A stretch of 64,000 nt of DNA, taken from Ecytonucleospora hepatopenaei (Eukaryota; Microsporidia; Enterocytozoonidae). The stretch is taken from positions 1-64,000 of the forward strand of contig JAPMUG010000007.1 in assembly GCA_026692725.1 (NCBI GenBank). The letters run 5' to 3'. A model generated the notes under the pieces. It ran no database searches. It worked only from the letters and a program-made list of their open reading frames with translations, and was not told the origin of the DNA. Below, piece by piece: positions 22,182-31,505 of the stretch. The stretch's first letter is position 1; each line of letters opens with the position of its first letter. The position numbers and the translations under genes are program-made.

Positions 22182-23081
22182 ATGAACAATAAAAAAGAAG
22201 TATGTAGAATACCACAAGATACTAAAGAATGTTTTTATCACTTAGTACATGATATTTTTATAAATGAAAATATCTCTCTTTATGCATATGGTCCTTTTGT
22301 ATTTTCGTTTGATAACAAACTTTTTGCTAAATTTGAAAAGACGGTTAAGACTATAATTCAAATGGACGAGCACAATATTTTAATAGGTTCATATGATGGT
22401 ACATGCATGATATTTAGACATAATAAAAACACAGAAAATATGTTTGCATATGATTACATTGATACAATAAAAGGACCTGAAACTGAAATAAAAGGACTTT
22501 CCAGCAATGGAAGAGAAGTTGCAATGGCCACAAGAGGAAAAACCGTATGGATTTTTAAATTTGATTTTTTAAAAAAACAAAATCAAATTGAGCTAACACA
22601 AATTTTAGAAGACCATGACCAAGATGTTAAAGGAAATTTGTTTTTAACTCATTCAAGGCTGTGTACTTGGTCGTATGATGAAACTGTAAAAATATACGAT
22701 CGTGGTGTTAATGAATGGGAATTAATTGCAAACATAAATTTTGGTCAAATAGTTTGGAATGTTTTAGCGGTTGGAAATGTTTTGTGTGCTTTTTTACACT
22801 CAGGTGAAATTGAAATATTTGACAACAAAAATTTTGAAAAAATAAAAAAAGCAAAAATATCAGAGCTTCCTCTTACTGCATCATGTTCATATGATAATTT
22901 TATTTTTGTTGTGTCTAATATGACTGTTCTTTGTCTTTTTAATGTTTTAACATACAAAATTGAACGTGAAATTGATTTGGATAAAAATAAGGTTTATAAT
23001 TTAAAGGTGATAAATGATGATCTTTATGTGTGCTTTAAAGATTATGTTATTAAATACTTAATAAATGATATAATACACTAA
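22182..23081 (+). CDS. CIA1: Cytosolic Fe-S assembly WD40 protein Cia1 (CIAO1)
   Basis: 299 aa. Cia1 is the seven-blade WD40 scaffold of the CIA targeting complex that inserts Fe-S clusters into cytosolic and nuclear proteins. Family hallmarks are the consecutive blades with KGLSSNGREVAMATRGKTVW, EDHDQDVKGNLFL and CTWSYDETVKIYDRG followed by WELIANI. The HxQDVK string is typical of this protein rather than generic WD40s. WD dipeptides are degenerate (WIF, IYD). Its presence fits microsporidia, which keep mitosomal Fe-S synthesis and export. Confidence 0.85.
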   Translation: MNNKKEVCRIPQDTKECFYHLVHDIFINENISLYAYGPFVFSFDNKLFAKFEKTVKTIIQMDEHNILIGSYDGTCMIFRHNKNTENMFAYDYIDTIKGPETEIKGLSSNGREVAMATRGKTVWIFKFDFLKKQNQIELTQILEDHDQDVKGNLFLTHSRLCTWSYDETVKIYDRGVNEWELIANINFGQIVWNVLAVGNVLCAFLHSGEIEIFDNKNFEKIKKAKISELPLTASCSYDNFIFVVSNMTVLCLFNVLTYKIEREIDLDKNKVYNLKVINDDLYVCFKDYVIKYLINDIIH

Positions 23082-23171
23082 AAACACATATTTAACAACT
23101 ATTAAAAGAATATTAAATAAACATTATTTTAAGCCTTTTTTCACCTCCATAAATTTTTTGCAAAAAATTTA

Positions 23172-23174
23172 CCC
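23172..23174 (+). promoter_or_regulatory. CCC motif defining the start at 23179
   Basis: ACCCTTATATG gives a 4-base spacing to the ATG at 23179 and decides against an upstream in-frame TTG at 23158. Confidence 0.65.
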
Positions 23175-23178
23175 TTAT

Positions 23179-23724
23179 ATGGTTTCACAGGACACTAGCC
23201 GAAAGGAAAGGAAAACTTGCATTTTAGGCGTTAACAAGGCTACTTTGGATACGACAATTGCAGACATTTCCAAAGAATACAATAGCAGCGAGCTTATCTT
23301 GGTAAAAAGATACGTCTCAAGACAATTTGGAACTGCTAATTTCTTGCTCGAGTTTAGAACACCTGAAGCATGCGAATCTGCAAAAAACGCTAAGGAATCT
23401 TTTAAAATTAAGGGGGTGGAACTTTTACCATTTTATGCACCTTCAAATGCTTTGCAGACAACAAAGAGTGTTGTGTCAGATGATAAACTGTATGTAAGGT
23501 ATCCAAGTGAAGTGTCATTTAAGTCAGTTGCAGCTAAATTGAAGGGATTGGAAATTACCGAGGCAAAGGAGGGAAATTTCTGCTTTATTCACTGCAAAGA
23601 TGCAAAAGAGCAAATGGAATTGAAACAGAAGTACGATGGAATGAAAGTTGATGGAAACTCAATTAGTGTGTCATTTGCAATTAACAAGGTAAGAAAAACA
23701 AAGGGTGGAAAAAGAAGTAACTAA
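23179..23724 (+). CDS. Putative double-RRM-like RNA-binding protein
   Basis: 181 aa from ATG 23179. Two similar-sized alpha/beta segments are visible: residues about 10-85 (KTCILGVNKATLDTTIADI, TANFLLEFRTPEACESAKNA) and about 100-170 (DKLYVRYPSEVSFKSVAAKL, GNFCFIHCKDAKEQMELKQK, VDGNSISVSFA). Both follow the beta-alpha-beta-beta-alpha-beta order of an RRM but with weak RNP1/RNP2 motifs. The C-terminus is basic (KVRKTKGGKRSN). Probable RNA-binding or nucleolar role, by fold pattern only. Confidence 0.65.
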   Translation: MVSQDTSRKERKTCILGVNKATLDTTIADISKEYNSSELILVKRYVSRQFGTANFLLEFRTPEACESAKNAKESFKIKGVELLPFYAPSNALQTTKSVVSDDKLYVRYPSEVSFKSVAAKLKGLEITEAKEGNFCFIHCKDAKEQMELKQKYDGMKVDGNSISVSFAINKVRKTKGGKRSN

Positions 23725-23795
23725 ATTTATTTTATAATATTTTTTAACTTTTTTATTATATTTCATTTAAATTAATTTAATTTTTAAACATATTC

Positions 23796-24407
23796 TTAAC
23801 AGCATCCTCTTCTCTTATTTTTCTTTTGTAGTTCCATTTTCTTCTGTATTTCTTTTTGTTCTGCTTTTACTTTATGCGCTGCAAATATTTCACGTGCAAA
23901 TTCCTCAAACATTTTTGTTATGTTTTCTCCTGTTTTTGCACTTGTTAAGTAATATCTATAACCATAAGGTTCGCTTAAATTGCTAAGCTTAAGCCTGTAC
24001 TCATTTAATTTTTTCTCGGATATCAAATCTGTTTTGTTTGCCACTATCACACCAAATGAAACTTCCTTGTTTTCAGCTCGAGTTGCTTTTATTTTTTCCT
24101 TTATGTATTCAAACGTTCTTTCGTCGCTAACGTCAAAAACAAAAAGAAAACCGTCAACTCCTCTAAAATAACTTTTCACGATGCTTTCAAACCTTTCTTG
24201 TCCTGCAGTGTCCCACAGCTGTAAAACCACAGGTTGCTCATCCACAATAATTTCCTTGTAAACATTGTCTATTCCTACGGTATTTGAAATAGATTCACTA
24301 AATTCATTTCTTGTGTATTTTAAAAGTATTGATGACTTACCCACATTAGTCTGTCCTATGTTAACTATCTTAAGAGTGTGTGCTTTGTTATATTTTATTA
24401 ATCCCAT
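23796..24407 (-). CDS. Rab-family small GTPase
   Basis: 203 aa. All GTPase motifs are present: P-loop GQTNVGKS (18-25), switch I with NTVGID (42-47), WDTAGQE (65-71) with the catalytic Gln70, NKTD (124-127) and TSAKTG. The switch II RFESIVKSYFRGVDG and the C-terminal Cys-Cys (RRGCC) mark a doubly geranylgeranylated Rab controlling vesicle targeting. I cannot assign it to Ypt1, Sec4 or another subtype by eye. Switch I lacks the most common GVDF string (GIDN here). Confidence 0.95.
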   Translation of the reverse strand: MGLIKYNKAHTLKIVNIGQTNVGKSSILLKYTRNEFSESISNTVGIDNVYKEIIVDEQPVVLQLWDTAGQERFESIVKSYFRGVDGFLFVFDVSDERTFEYIKEKIKATRAENKEVSFGVIVANKTDLISEKKLNEYRLKLSNLSEPYGYRYYLTSAKTGENITKMFEEFAREIFAAHKVKAEQKEIQKKMELQKKNKRRGCC

Positions 24408-24912
24408 TTTAAATGGTATTACTAATATAATTTATATAATATAATATTTATTATTTATAATTTTTATATTAAAGTATTTATAGTATAATATTATTCTACA
24501 ATAATTTAAAGTTATTTTGATAGGTCCTTTAGCTTAAAAATGTTTTATATTTCAGACAGCAAATAGTTTCAAAAACAACAGTTATTTATCAAAAATCAAA
24601 TTTATGGTTTATGAAAATTTTGACAGTGTAATGGGAGGTTAAATTATGTAAAAAATAATAAAATTTTATTTATTGAGTAAAGAAAAAATTAACAAAACAA
24701 TAATAAAAATAACCTTAAATATTTATGTGTTATTTAAAACATAAATAAAATAATTTATAATTTATAAATAAGTAAATTTATAAGATATTTCTTGTATAAT
24801 GCAAATTAAAAAGATTAATAACAAAAAAATATAAAAACAGTATAACGATTAAAATAATTAATAACCTTAATTTAATAACATGAGTATTATTTAAGCATAA
24901 TATAAATAATGC
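24408..24912. other. Intergenic region, nothing recognised
   Basis: About 500 bp of AT-rich sequence between the Rab gene start and the eIF4A gene end. No open frame or RNA gene recognised. Confidence 0.5.
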
Positions 24913-26172
24913 TTATTCTGTAAATGAAAATGTCTTTGGCATCTGCTCAATTGTTGTTCTGTAATCCTTTGCTATTTTTGTAATGATCTCATACTCATAC
25001 TGGTTAAGAATGTGCAATGCAATACCTCTTCTTCCGTATCTTCCTGACCTTCCTACTCTGTGGATAAAATCCTCTTTTTGCTCATATGGTGGAACATCAA
25101 GGCAAATTACCACGCTCAACCCCTGGACGTCAATTCCTCTCTTGCAAATATCAGATGTAACCAAAATCCTCTTCTTAGCATCTTTAAATTCCTGTATAAC
25201 ATTGTTCCTTTCCTCCTGAGTCAGCTGTGAACTTATCAAAGCACACTGAAAATCTTCTTTTGACAACAGAGTATATATGTCCTGTGCATCTGCCTTTCTC
25301 CTGCTAAAAATCATTGTTTGTCCAAGTGGGTGAGACCTAAGAACATTGATGAGTGTTTGAACTTTTAAGCATAATTCAAGCTTCTTTTTTTCTGGACTAA
25401 ATCTTGCTCCAAACTTTTTGTCGAATGGTGTTCCTATATTTATGTAATACTGCTTAATACCCTGTAAAGTGTATTCATCTGTTCTCAAATCTATGGTAAC
25501 AGGGTCTTTGACAATCTGTGAAATAACTTGAAGTTCTTCCTCCCCATAAGTTGCAGAGAAAAACATGATCTGTAAATTTTCAGGTTTTAAGAACATATAG
25601 ATTGACTTCACCTGATCCAAAAACTCTCCTTTACACAACTCGTCTGCCTCATCCAAAATAAACATTTTTATTTTTTCTGTTTTTATTGCCTTAGACTCCA
25701 TCATATCAAACACTCTTCCCGGTGTTCCAACAATAATATGGTAAGGAGTATTATTAAGATTATTTATGTCATCTTCCCTGGAACAACCTCCTGTTAAAAG
25801 AAGAGTGTTAATGTTCATGTAAGTGCTCAACCCTTTAAAGGTGAGTTCAATTTGTCTTGCAATTTCCCTTGTTGAAACCAAGACCAAGCATTGGGTTGCT
25901 GCTTCATTAACATCAATTCTTTGCAATGCACCCACGCAAAAAGCACCTGTCTTACCTGTTCCAGATTGTGCTTGTGCCCTAATGTCACTTCCTTTTGCTA
26001 TTTGTGGAACTGCCTTCTTCTGAATAAAACTTGGCTTGTCAAAACCGCATGAATAAATTCCTTTAACCAATTTTTCATTCAAACCGTACTCTTCCCAGTT
26101 TGCCTCTATATCTAATCTTCCTGTGTCGTTTACATTTTCTTCATCAAAAATAACTTTTCTTGCTTCAGTCAT
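24913..26172 (-). CDS. TIF1: DEAD-box helicase, eIF4A
   Basis: 419 aa. ATP-dependent RNA helicase of the eIF4F complex that unwinds mRNA 5' ends. Motifs in order: Q motif GFDKPSFIQ (43-51), Walker A AQSGTGKT (68-75), STREIA (100-105, usually PTRELA), GG, TPGR (150-153), DEAD (174-177), SAT (206-208), RGIDVQ and HRVGRSGRYGRRG. Spacing and the WEEYGLNEKLVKGIYSCGF start fit eIF4A rather than Fal1 or Dhh1. There is an insert of about 15 residues around KKFGARFSPEKKK between the two RecA domains' early blocks. Five C residues directly abut the ATG on the coding strand. Confidence 0.93.
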   Translation of the reverse strand: MTEARKVIFDEENVNDTGRLDIEANWEEYGLNEKLVKGIYSCGFDKPSFIQKKAVPQIAKGSDIRAQAQSGTGKTGAFCVGALQRIDVNEAATQCLVLVSTREIARQIELTFKGLSTYMNINTLLLTGGCSREDDINNLNNTPYHIIVGTPGRVFDMMESKAIKTEKIKMFILDEADELCKGEFLDQVKSIYMFLKPENLQIMFFSATYGEEELQVISQIVKDPVTIDLRTDEYTLQGIKQYYINIGTPFDKKFGARFSPEKKKLELCLKVQTLINVLRSHPLGQTMIFSRRKADAQDIYTLLSKEDFQCALISSQLTQEERNNVIQEFKDAKKRILVTSDICKRGIDVQGLSVVICLDVPPYEQKEDFIHRVGRSGRYGRRGIALHILNQYEYEIITKIAKDYRTTIEQMPKTFSFTE

Positions 26173-26177
26173 GGGGG
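26173..26177 (-). promoter_or_regulatory. C5 motif abutting the eIF4A start codon
   Basis: On the coding strand the sequence reads TTTACCCCCATG, leaving essentially no 5' UTR between the C-run and the ATG. Confidence 0.6.
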
Positions 26178-26392
26178 TAAATTTTTACAGAAAATATATT
26201 TTTAGGGAAATATTTTTAAATCATTTAACATATATACTAGTGACAAGAATTTAATATAAAAGTACTTTAAATTAAGTTAAAAATGTTATTAAGTCAATAA
26301 ATTGTTAAAAAATAAATATAAAAAAAGCATAAAAGTAATGAGTCAGGTAAAATACAACATCATTTATTTATTCCGTATAACAATAACTAATA

Positions 26393-26611
26393 TTATTTTA
26401 TTTTAGAATGCCATGTGTTATAAATATCACACATTTTAACAGTTTCTTTATTTTCATCTATCATTTCTTCTAAAGTGTCATTTATGTCTTTAAACAACAA
26501 AACAGACTGTTCTATTGAATTTTTAAGTCTTTCCATTATTGTAGAAACTTTTTCATTTAAAATTTCATTGCCCATTTCAGGTTTTTTGTTTAAGAAATTT
26601 TCAAAAGACAT
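26393..26611 (-). CDS. Small helical protein, 72 aa, possibly DASH/Dad-like
   Basis: The chain has one long amphipathic helix (about 15-60: NEKVSTIMERLKNSIEQSVL, INDTLEEMIDENKE) and ends YNTWHSKIK. Size, helical pattern and a terminal NW/LW-like motif recall Dad-type subunits of the Dam1/DASH kinetochore ring, but this is a weak resemblance by eye. It lies divergently 200 bp from the next gene. Confidence 0.55.
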   Translation of the reverse strand: MSFENFLNKKPEMGNEILNEKVSTIMERLKNSIEQSVLLFKDINDTLEEMIDENKETVKMCDIYNTWHSKIK

Positions 26612-26809
26612 GGTTAGCAGTAATGTTAATAATTTTAGTAAAAATATTGGGGTGACAAAATAATTTTATTAACCCTTTGAAATTTATAAAATTAGTTTTA
26701 AAGATATTTTGATAAATATTTATATATTGCTGCCAATTATTTAAAACAACAGAATATTACAGTATATTATTTAGTTTTTGATTATATTCTAAGAATAAAA
26801 ATATTCAAA

Positions 26810-28564
26810 ATGGGTAAATTTAAAATACCAGCAAATGAACGCATATTTACTATGCAATTGTACAAGAATAACATATATTTTAATAGTGACAACCAAATTT
26901 GCAAATTAGACAGTGATTATAGCATACATAGCATATTACAGGCAGAAAATAAAATAAAGTTTTATAAACTTGGAGATTATTTTGATGTTGTTTTTTTGGA
27001 AACAAAAATGTTGGTAATGAAGGACAATGAAGTTATTTGTAGCATGAATAAAAGTATTACATGTGCCGCAACTTATTTAAATTATATTTTATTAGGCGAA
27101 AAAGACACAAACAAATTTGAAGTATGGGAAGTTAGTAAAACTTATTCTTTTCAAATGTTTAGAAAGGTTTTTAGCTACAATCAATTTAACAACAAAATAA
27201 AAGGAATAGAAAGGTTTGGGTATATATTCATGATCTGGTCTGATGATAATTCGGTTAAAGAGTTTGACTTGGGAAACAAAAAAATAAAAAATGTATGGAA
27301 CAGCAAGGCACTCGTGCTTAAAAGTTTAAAACATGAAGGTTTTAACATTTTTATAAATTCAAAAAGTATAATTTACGACGGTCAAATTATAAAACATGGA
27401 AATATTTTAAAAGCTGATTTTTGTGGTGATAAAATAATTTTATTAACAGGTGATAATGAAATAATTTTGTATAAAATGGAAGTCAAAGAAAACATGTATA
27501 CCAAAAAAGAAACAAGTAAAGTATTAGAAATAAAAGTTATTATGACGATTAGCCATGAAATACCAGAAAAGATTTACAAATGCGTGCTAAATAATTACTT
27601 ACTCTACTTAAAAACGGAAAACTTTTTTATTGTTTTTGATTTACAGGCCAATGCCATTATTCAGCAAATTTATTTAGGAGAAATTTTACAGTGTAAGGCG
27701 CTTAAAATTAAAGAATTTGGACAAGACAAACAAAAAAACTTACTTTTTTGTTTGTCAAAAGGAGGAAAAGTTATACTATATGATTTTAACAAATATAAAG
27801 GTATTATAGAAGACAAGGATTTTAAAGGTGGTGACATTTTTGTATTTAATCAGGTGTTGATGTTTGTAGGGTCAAATGGGTATGTTGGAATGTGGAATTT
27901 TGAAGATAGAGTATTGTTCAATTCTTTTTATTTGAATTGTAATGTAAAAAGTGCACAATTTAGTGATGATTTCCTGTGTATTTCATGTGGAAATAGACTA
28001 CAAGTTTATCATAATGGTAAGAATATAAAAACACTAACATACGACAATATTTTTAAGTTTAGAATTTATAAAGGAAAGACTTACACACAAATTAGTGAAC
28101 AACAAATAAGTGTATATGATATTTTACAAGATAAAGAAGTATTCTTTGAAATGGAAAATAACATTTTAGATTTTATAGTCAAGGAAAGAAACATTGTTTT
28201 GAGAGATAAGACAGGAATAAGAGTATTTGATTTTTTATCATTTTCAGAAACTTTTTTAGATGTATATGGCAGTAACATAACATTTTTTGATTTTTCTTGT
28301 GATACTATTATTTACTTAACGGATGATAATAAATTGTTTTTAAAAGAAAAGAAAGAAATACTAAAAAGTGATTTTCAGGTGGCTGAATTTAAAGATAAAA
28401 AGTGTATGGACATAACTCTCACGGATTTTGGTTATTTTTTGGTATTTGAAAATGAAGGAGTTGATGTTTATTATAAAGAGTGGATTGAAAAAAGCAAGAT
28501 TCAAGAAACAAATTTAAACATGGAAAATGGATATTTAGTCAGGGCACTTTTAGATAGATATTAA
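26810..28564 (+). CDS. Large beta-propeller protein, possibly Pwp2/Utp1-like
   Basis: 584 aa, no leader or membrane helices. Repeating four-strand blade patterns cover the whole chain, suggesting two WD40-type propellers (NIYFNSDNQICKLDSDY, MIWSDDNSVKEFDLGNK, CLSKGGKVILYDFNKYKG, MFVGSNGYVGMWNFEDRVLF, LRDKTGIRVFDFLSFSETF). The tandem-propeller layout and strings such as FDFLSFSETF recall the U3 snoRNP protein Pwp2, which would be shortened here. Alternatives are other UTP-B proteins or Utp21. Confident only about the propeller fold. Confidence 0.75.
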   Translation: MGKFKIPANERIFTMQLYKNNIYFNSDNQICKLDSDYSIHSILQAENKIKFYKLGDYFDVVFLETKMLVMKDNEVICSMNKSITCAATYLNYILLGEKDTNKFEVWEVSKTYSFQMFRKVFSYNQFNNKIKGIERFGYIFMIWSDDNSVKEFDLGNKKIKNVWNSKALVLKSLKHEGFNIFINSKSIIYDGQIIKHGNILKADFCGDKIILLTGDNEIILYKMEVKENMYTKKETSKVLEIKVIMTISHEIPEKIYKCVLNNYLLYLKTENFFIVFDLQANAIIQQIYLGEILQCKALKIKEFGQDKQKNLLFCLSKGGKVILYDFNKYKGIIEDKDFKGGDIFVFNQVLMFVGSNGYVGMWNFEDRVLFNSFYLNCNVKSAQFSDDFLCISCGNRLQVYHNGKNIKTLTYDNIFKFRIYKGKTYTQISEQQISVYDILQDKEVFFEMENNILDFIVKERNIVLRDKTGIRVFDFLSFSETFLDVYGSNITFFDFSCDTIIYLTDDNKLFLKEKKEILKSDFQVAEFKDKKCMDITLTDFGYFLVFENEGVDVYYKEWIEKSKIQETNLNMENGYLVRALLDRY

Positions 28565-28647
28565 TTTTATTATTTTATAGATTAAATATTGATTTTTATT
28601 ATTTTATAGATTAAAATATTGAACTTTTTTCTAAAATTATTTTTAAT

Positions 28648-30012
28648 TTACTGTTCAAGTTTTTTGTCTAGAAATATCGAAGAAACAGGAACTTTTTCAA
28701 ATATTTTTGAAGCAATAAACCTATCAAACCCACTGTATTCTTTTGCATTCATATCTAATTCATCATAATATTTGTCATAATCCTTTTTGTTTTTTGAATA
28801 AAATTTAGCCATAAATGCGTGTATTTGTTCCGTTATAACATGCATTGCAAACTTTTCCTTTAGTTTTCTTTGTAAATAAAAATAAACAAAGGAAATAAAT
28901 GAATTTTGTGAAAAATCAGTGATTTTTGATGTATTACTAAATAAAACCTTATGAATTTTGAATGTTTCAAAATGTTCTGCTTCTATTTGTATGTCAAAAA
29001 GTTGTGCAAAACTCAACTTTCCTATAATTTTAAAAACACTGTGCAATAAAAAAGAATTGTTAAAATTTCTAAGTGTTAAATCAACCAAGTAACTTACATA
29101 TTTAACATCAATTTCTTTAATGTCAATTTCCCTTGAATATATTGCCAGATAATATTGACTATATAAATCAAGTTTTTTTAATCTACAGTTTTTTATTTTT
29201 ATATTTTGATATTTAATGTTGATATTGTCATAGCAAAAATTTAGCAATTCGTAAATTTCACACATTGTCTGCCTTTTGTTCTGTATATCCACACTAAACT
29301 TTATGTTTCTGAGCTTATCTTCAATCAAATTATTTTCTAACAATTCTATGCTATCGTTTTCGAGTGAAAGTTTTATATATTCATTTATCAACACATTTCT
29401 GTTTCGAATGAGATCTTTGTTAAATGACGAACAATTGTAATCTTCTTTTTCCTCCAAAATTTTTGTTATTTCTCGTAACAATTTTATATTAATGCGTGAT
29501 CCATTAAAAAATATTTGTAGATTGACTTTTTTCATATTCATTAAAATCAGAAATGCAGATAATCCTGATAAAATTTCATAAGATAAAAATCCATCTTCAT
29601 CCTCTACTTTTATTTGTTTAAGTTTGCATAAAATTGTGTTTAAAGCCTTGTTAAAGATTTTTTTAGACAAACTCCTTTTGAAATAATGTAAAATTACCTT
29701 CTTATAAAATAAACAAATGGTTGAAAATGTATTTTGGGTTAAAAAAGATTGCTCTAAAGAACTTTTCCCTTCCTTTAAATAAATGTTTTTTGCATTTAAA
29801 ATTCCTATAAATGCATCCAAGTTGAATTTCTTGCAAAACAATTCATTTCCTATTAAAAATTCTGTAACCAAGTCTATATCTTTAAAAAACATAAAATTAG
29901 ATATAAAAAAATCCATTTTGTTTATGTAATAGCTTAAAACAGTAGGATCGGATAGTTCAAAAAGTGTATAATCACGTAAAAGCTTATTTCTGAAATTATT
30001 TGTTTGTTGCAT
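28648..30012 (-). CDS. Conserved-looking helical protein, unknown
   Basis: 454 aa, almost entirely alpha-helical (Leu/Ile/Phe/Lys-rich) with no membrane segment or leader. The pattern of paired helices suggests an alpha-solenoid. Toward the end it has FYLQRKLKEKFAMHVITEQI and an acidic/aromatic stretch (KDYDKYYDELDMNAKEYSGF). On the coding strand a C4 element (30025-30028) lies 12 bases before the ATG. No family recognised. Confidence 0.75.
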   Translation of the reverse strand: MQQTNNFRNKLLRDYTLFELSDPTVLSYYINKMDFFISNFMFFKDIDLVTEFLIGNELFCKKFNLDAFIGILNAKNIYLKEGKSSLEQSFLTQNTFSTICLFYKKVILHYFKRSLSKKIFNKALNTILCKLKQIKVEDEDGFLSYEILSGLSAFLILMNMKKVNLQIFFNGSRINIKLLREITKILEEKEDYNCSSFNKDLIRNRNVLINEYIKLSLENDSIELLENNLIEDKLRNIKFSVDIQNKRQTMCEIYELLNFCYDNINIKYQNIKIKNCRLKKLDLYSQYYLAIYSREIDIKEIDVKYVSYLVDLTLRNFNNSFLLHSVFKIIGKLSFAQLFDIQIEAEHFETFKIHKVLFSNTSKITDFSQNSFISFVYFYLQRKLKEKFAMHVITEQIHAFMAKFYSKNKKDYDKYYDELDMNAKEYSGFDRFIASKIFEKVPVSSIFLDKKLEQ

Positions 30013-30024
30013 GTAAATTTTATA

Positions 30025-30028
30025 GGGG
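30025..30028 (-). promoter_or_regulatory. C4 motif before the 28648-30012 gene
   Basis: Coding-strand TTCCCCTATAAAATTTACATG; spacing of 12 bases to the ATG supports the start. Confidence 0.55.
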
Positions 30029-30121
30029 AATAAACTAGTTTAAAATATGAAAAATAATTAAGAAAATGGTTTTAAAAGTTTATTTAAATGTATTAATATA
30101 TTGGTCTTGCAAAATTAAATG

Positions 30122-31402
30122 TTATTCATCATCGACAAGTGAACTTAGTAGGTCGATTTCTTCTTTAAGTTTTTGTTTTTTATTCTTCAATTTATTGTTT
30201 AAGGACAATGTTTCATTCAGGGCATCGACCATAGTTGTACAATCCTCTTCAAATCCTTTTTTTAGTTCAATAATTTCATTAGTTTGACTTTTTAATTTGT
30301 TATTTATTTGTGTTAAATCTTCTTCAATTTTATGATTTTTTTCTTTTTGCAGTTTCCTTATGTTTCTTAATTTTTGCATGTGTTTTTCAGAAAAATTTAT
30401 AATTTTAAATTTTAATGCATTTTCACTTTCTTTATGATTTTCAATGAGATTATTTAATTCTGTTTGAAAATTGCCAATAAAATTTTCATCAAAAACATCT
30501 TCTATATCTAAACTTTCTGTTTCTTTGTTTTCAGGTGGAAAAATATATTTATTTTCAAATTCTATGGTTTTTAATAAAATGTCAGATTGCTCCTTTAACA
30601 TTCCATCGAATTCTTCTACCTTCTTTTCTATAATACCAAGTAATTTCATCTTTTCTGATAAATATAAAATGTATACTTCGTCAAAATTTTCTTTAAGATC
30701 TTTTGCTTTTTGCAGGTTTATATCAGAATTGTTTTCTATTTTGGAATTTGCAAGATTTCCTTCTTTTTTATTTTTATTTAATTTTTTAATATTTGTATTA
30801 ATTGCTTTAGGTATTTTTGTGTCAACGCTTGTTACATTTAATGATTTTGGCTTATCTTTATTTTTTAAATTATCTGCGTGATTATTTGTTTTATCAAAAT
30901 GTTTAAAATTGTTTCTTTCTTTAAATAATTTTTTTGATTTATTAATTTTTCTAAAAAAGTTAAGCAATCTTTTTCTTGGTTGTGAAAATTTAATTTTTAA
31001 ATGTGATTGGGCAGTGTTTTCTTTGTTTTTATGATCTAAATTATCGTAAAATTTTCCTTCTTCTTCTGTAATACTTTCAAAATTTTCATTTACAATTTGT
31101 TGTTCAATATTTTTTTCCAATGTTTTTATTTTTGAAATTAAACGGTTATTTTCTGATATTTTATTATCAACGTTAACCTTTAATTCTTTGTTTTTATGAC
31201 TTTTCTTTTTTATTTTTTCTTCCAAAACTTTAATTTCATCTTCTTTTATTTTAGTTCTGTTTTTTATAGTTTTTATGTTATTCTCTTCATTATTTAGATT
31301 ATAATACAAATTTAAAGATAATGATAAAGCAATCAAAGAAATCAGTATAAAAGCAACCCATAGAAACCAATAAATGTTTTTTACATTTGATTTACTTTTC
31401 AT
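30122..31402 (-). CDS. Single-pass membrane coiled-coil protein (pair member 1)
   Basis: 426 aa. A short basic N-terminus (MKSKSNVKN) is followed by one hydrophobic helix (about 10-32, IYWFLWVAFILISLIALSLS). Nearly 390 residues of Lys/Glu/Asn-rich chain follow, with strong coiled-coil character at about 38-95 and 235-420, and an acidic end (LLSSLVDDE). This is either a type II membrane protein or an uncleaved signal anchor. Coding-strand TACCCTTTT lies upstream of the ATG. Adjacent, same-strand gene 31506-32909 has the same architecture, suggesting a tandem duplicate. Function unknown. Confidence 0.75.
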   Translation of the reverse strand: MKSKSNVKNIYWFLWVAFILISLIALSLSLNLYYNLNNEENNIKTIKNRTKIKEDEIKVLEEKIKKKSHKNKELKVNVDNKISENNRLISKIKTLEKNIEQQIVNENFESITEEEGKFYDNLDHKNKENTAQSHLKIKFSQPRKRLLNFFRKINKSKKLFKERNNFKHFDKTNNHADNLKNKDKPKSLNVTSVDTKIPKAINTNIKKLNKNKKEGNLANSKIENNSDINLQKAKDLKENFDEVYILYLSEKMKLLGIIEKKVEEFDGMLKEQSDILLKTIEFENKYIFPPENKETESLDIEDVFDENFIGNFQTELNNLIENHKESENALKFKIINFSEKHMQKLRNIRKLQKEKNHKIEEDLTQINNKLKSQTNEIIELKKGFEEDCTTMVDALNETLSLNNKLKNKKQKLKEEIDLLSSLVDDE

Positions 31403-31505
31403 TTTTAATACAAAAAATTAATAAAAGGGTAAAACTGAATAAACTTATAAATTTAATTTTATCTAACCTTCATTAATTTTAAAATTATTTTATGTAATTA
31501 TACTT

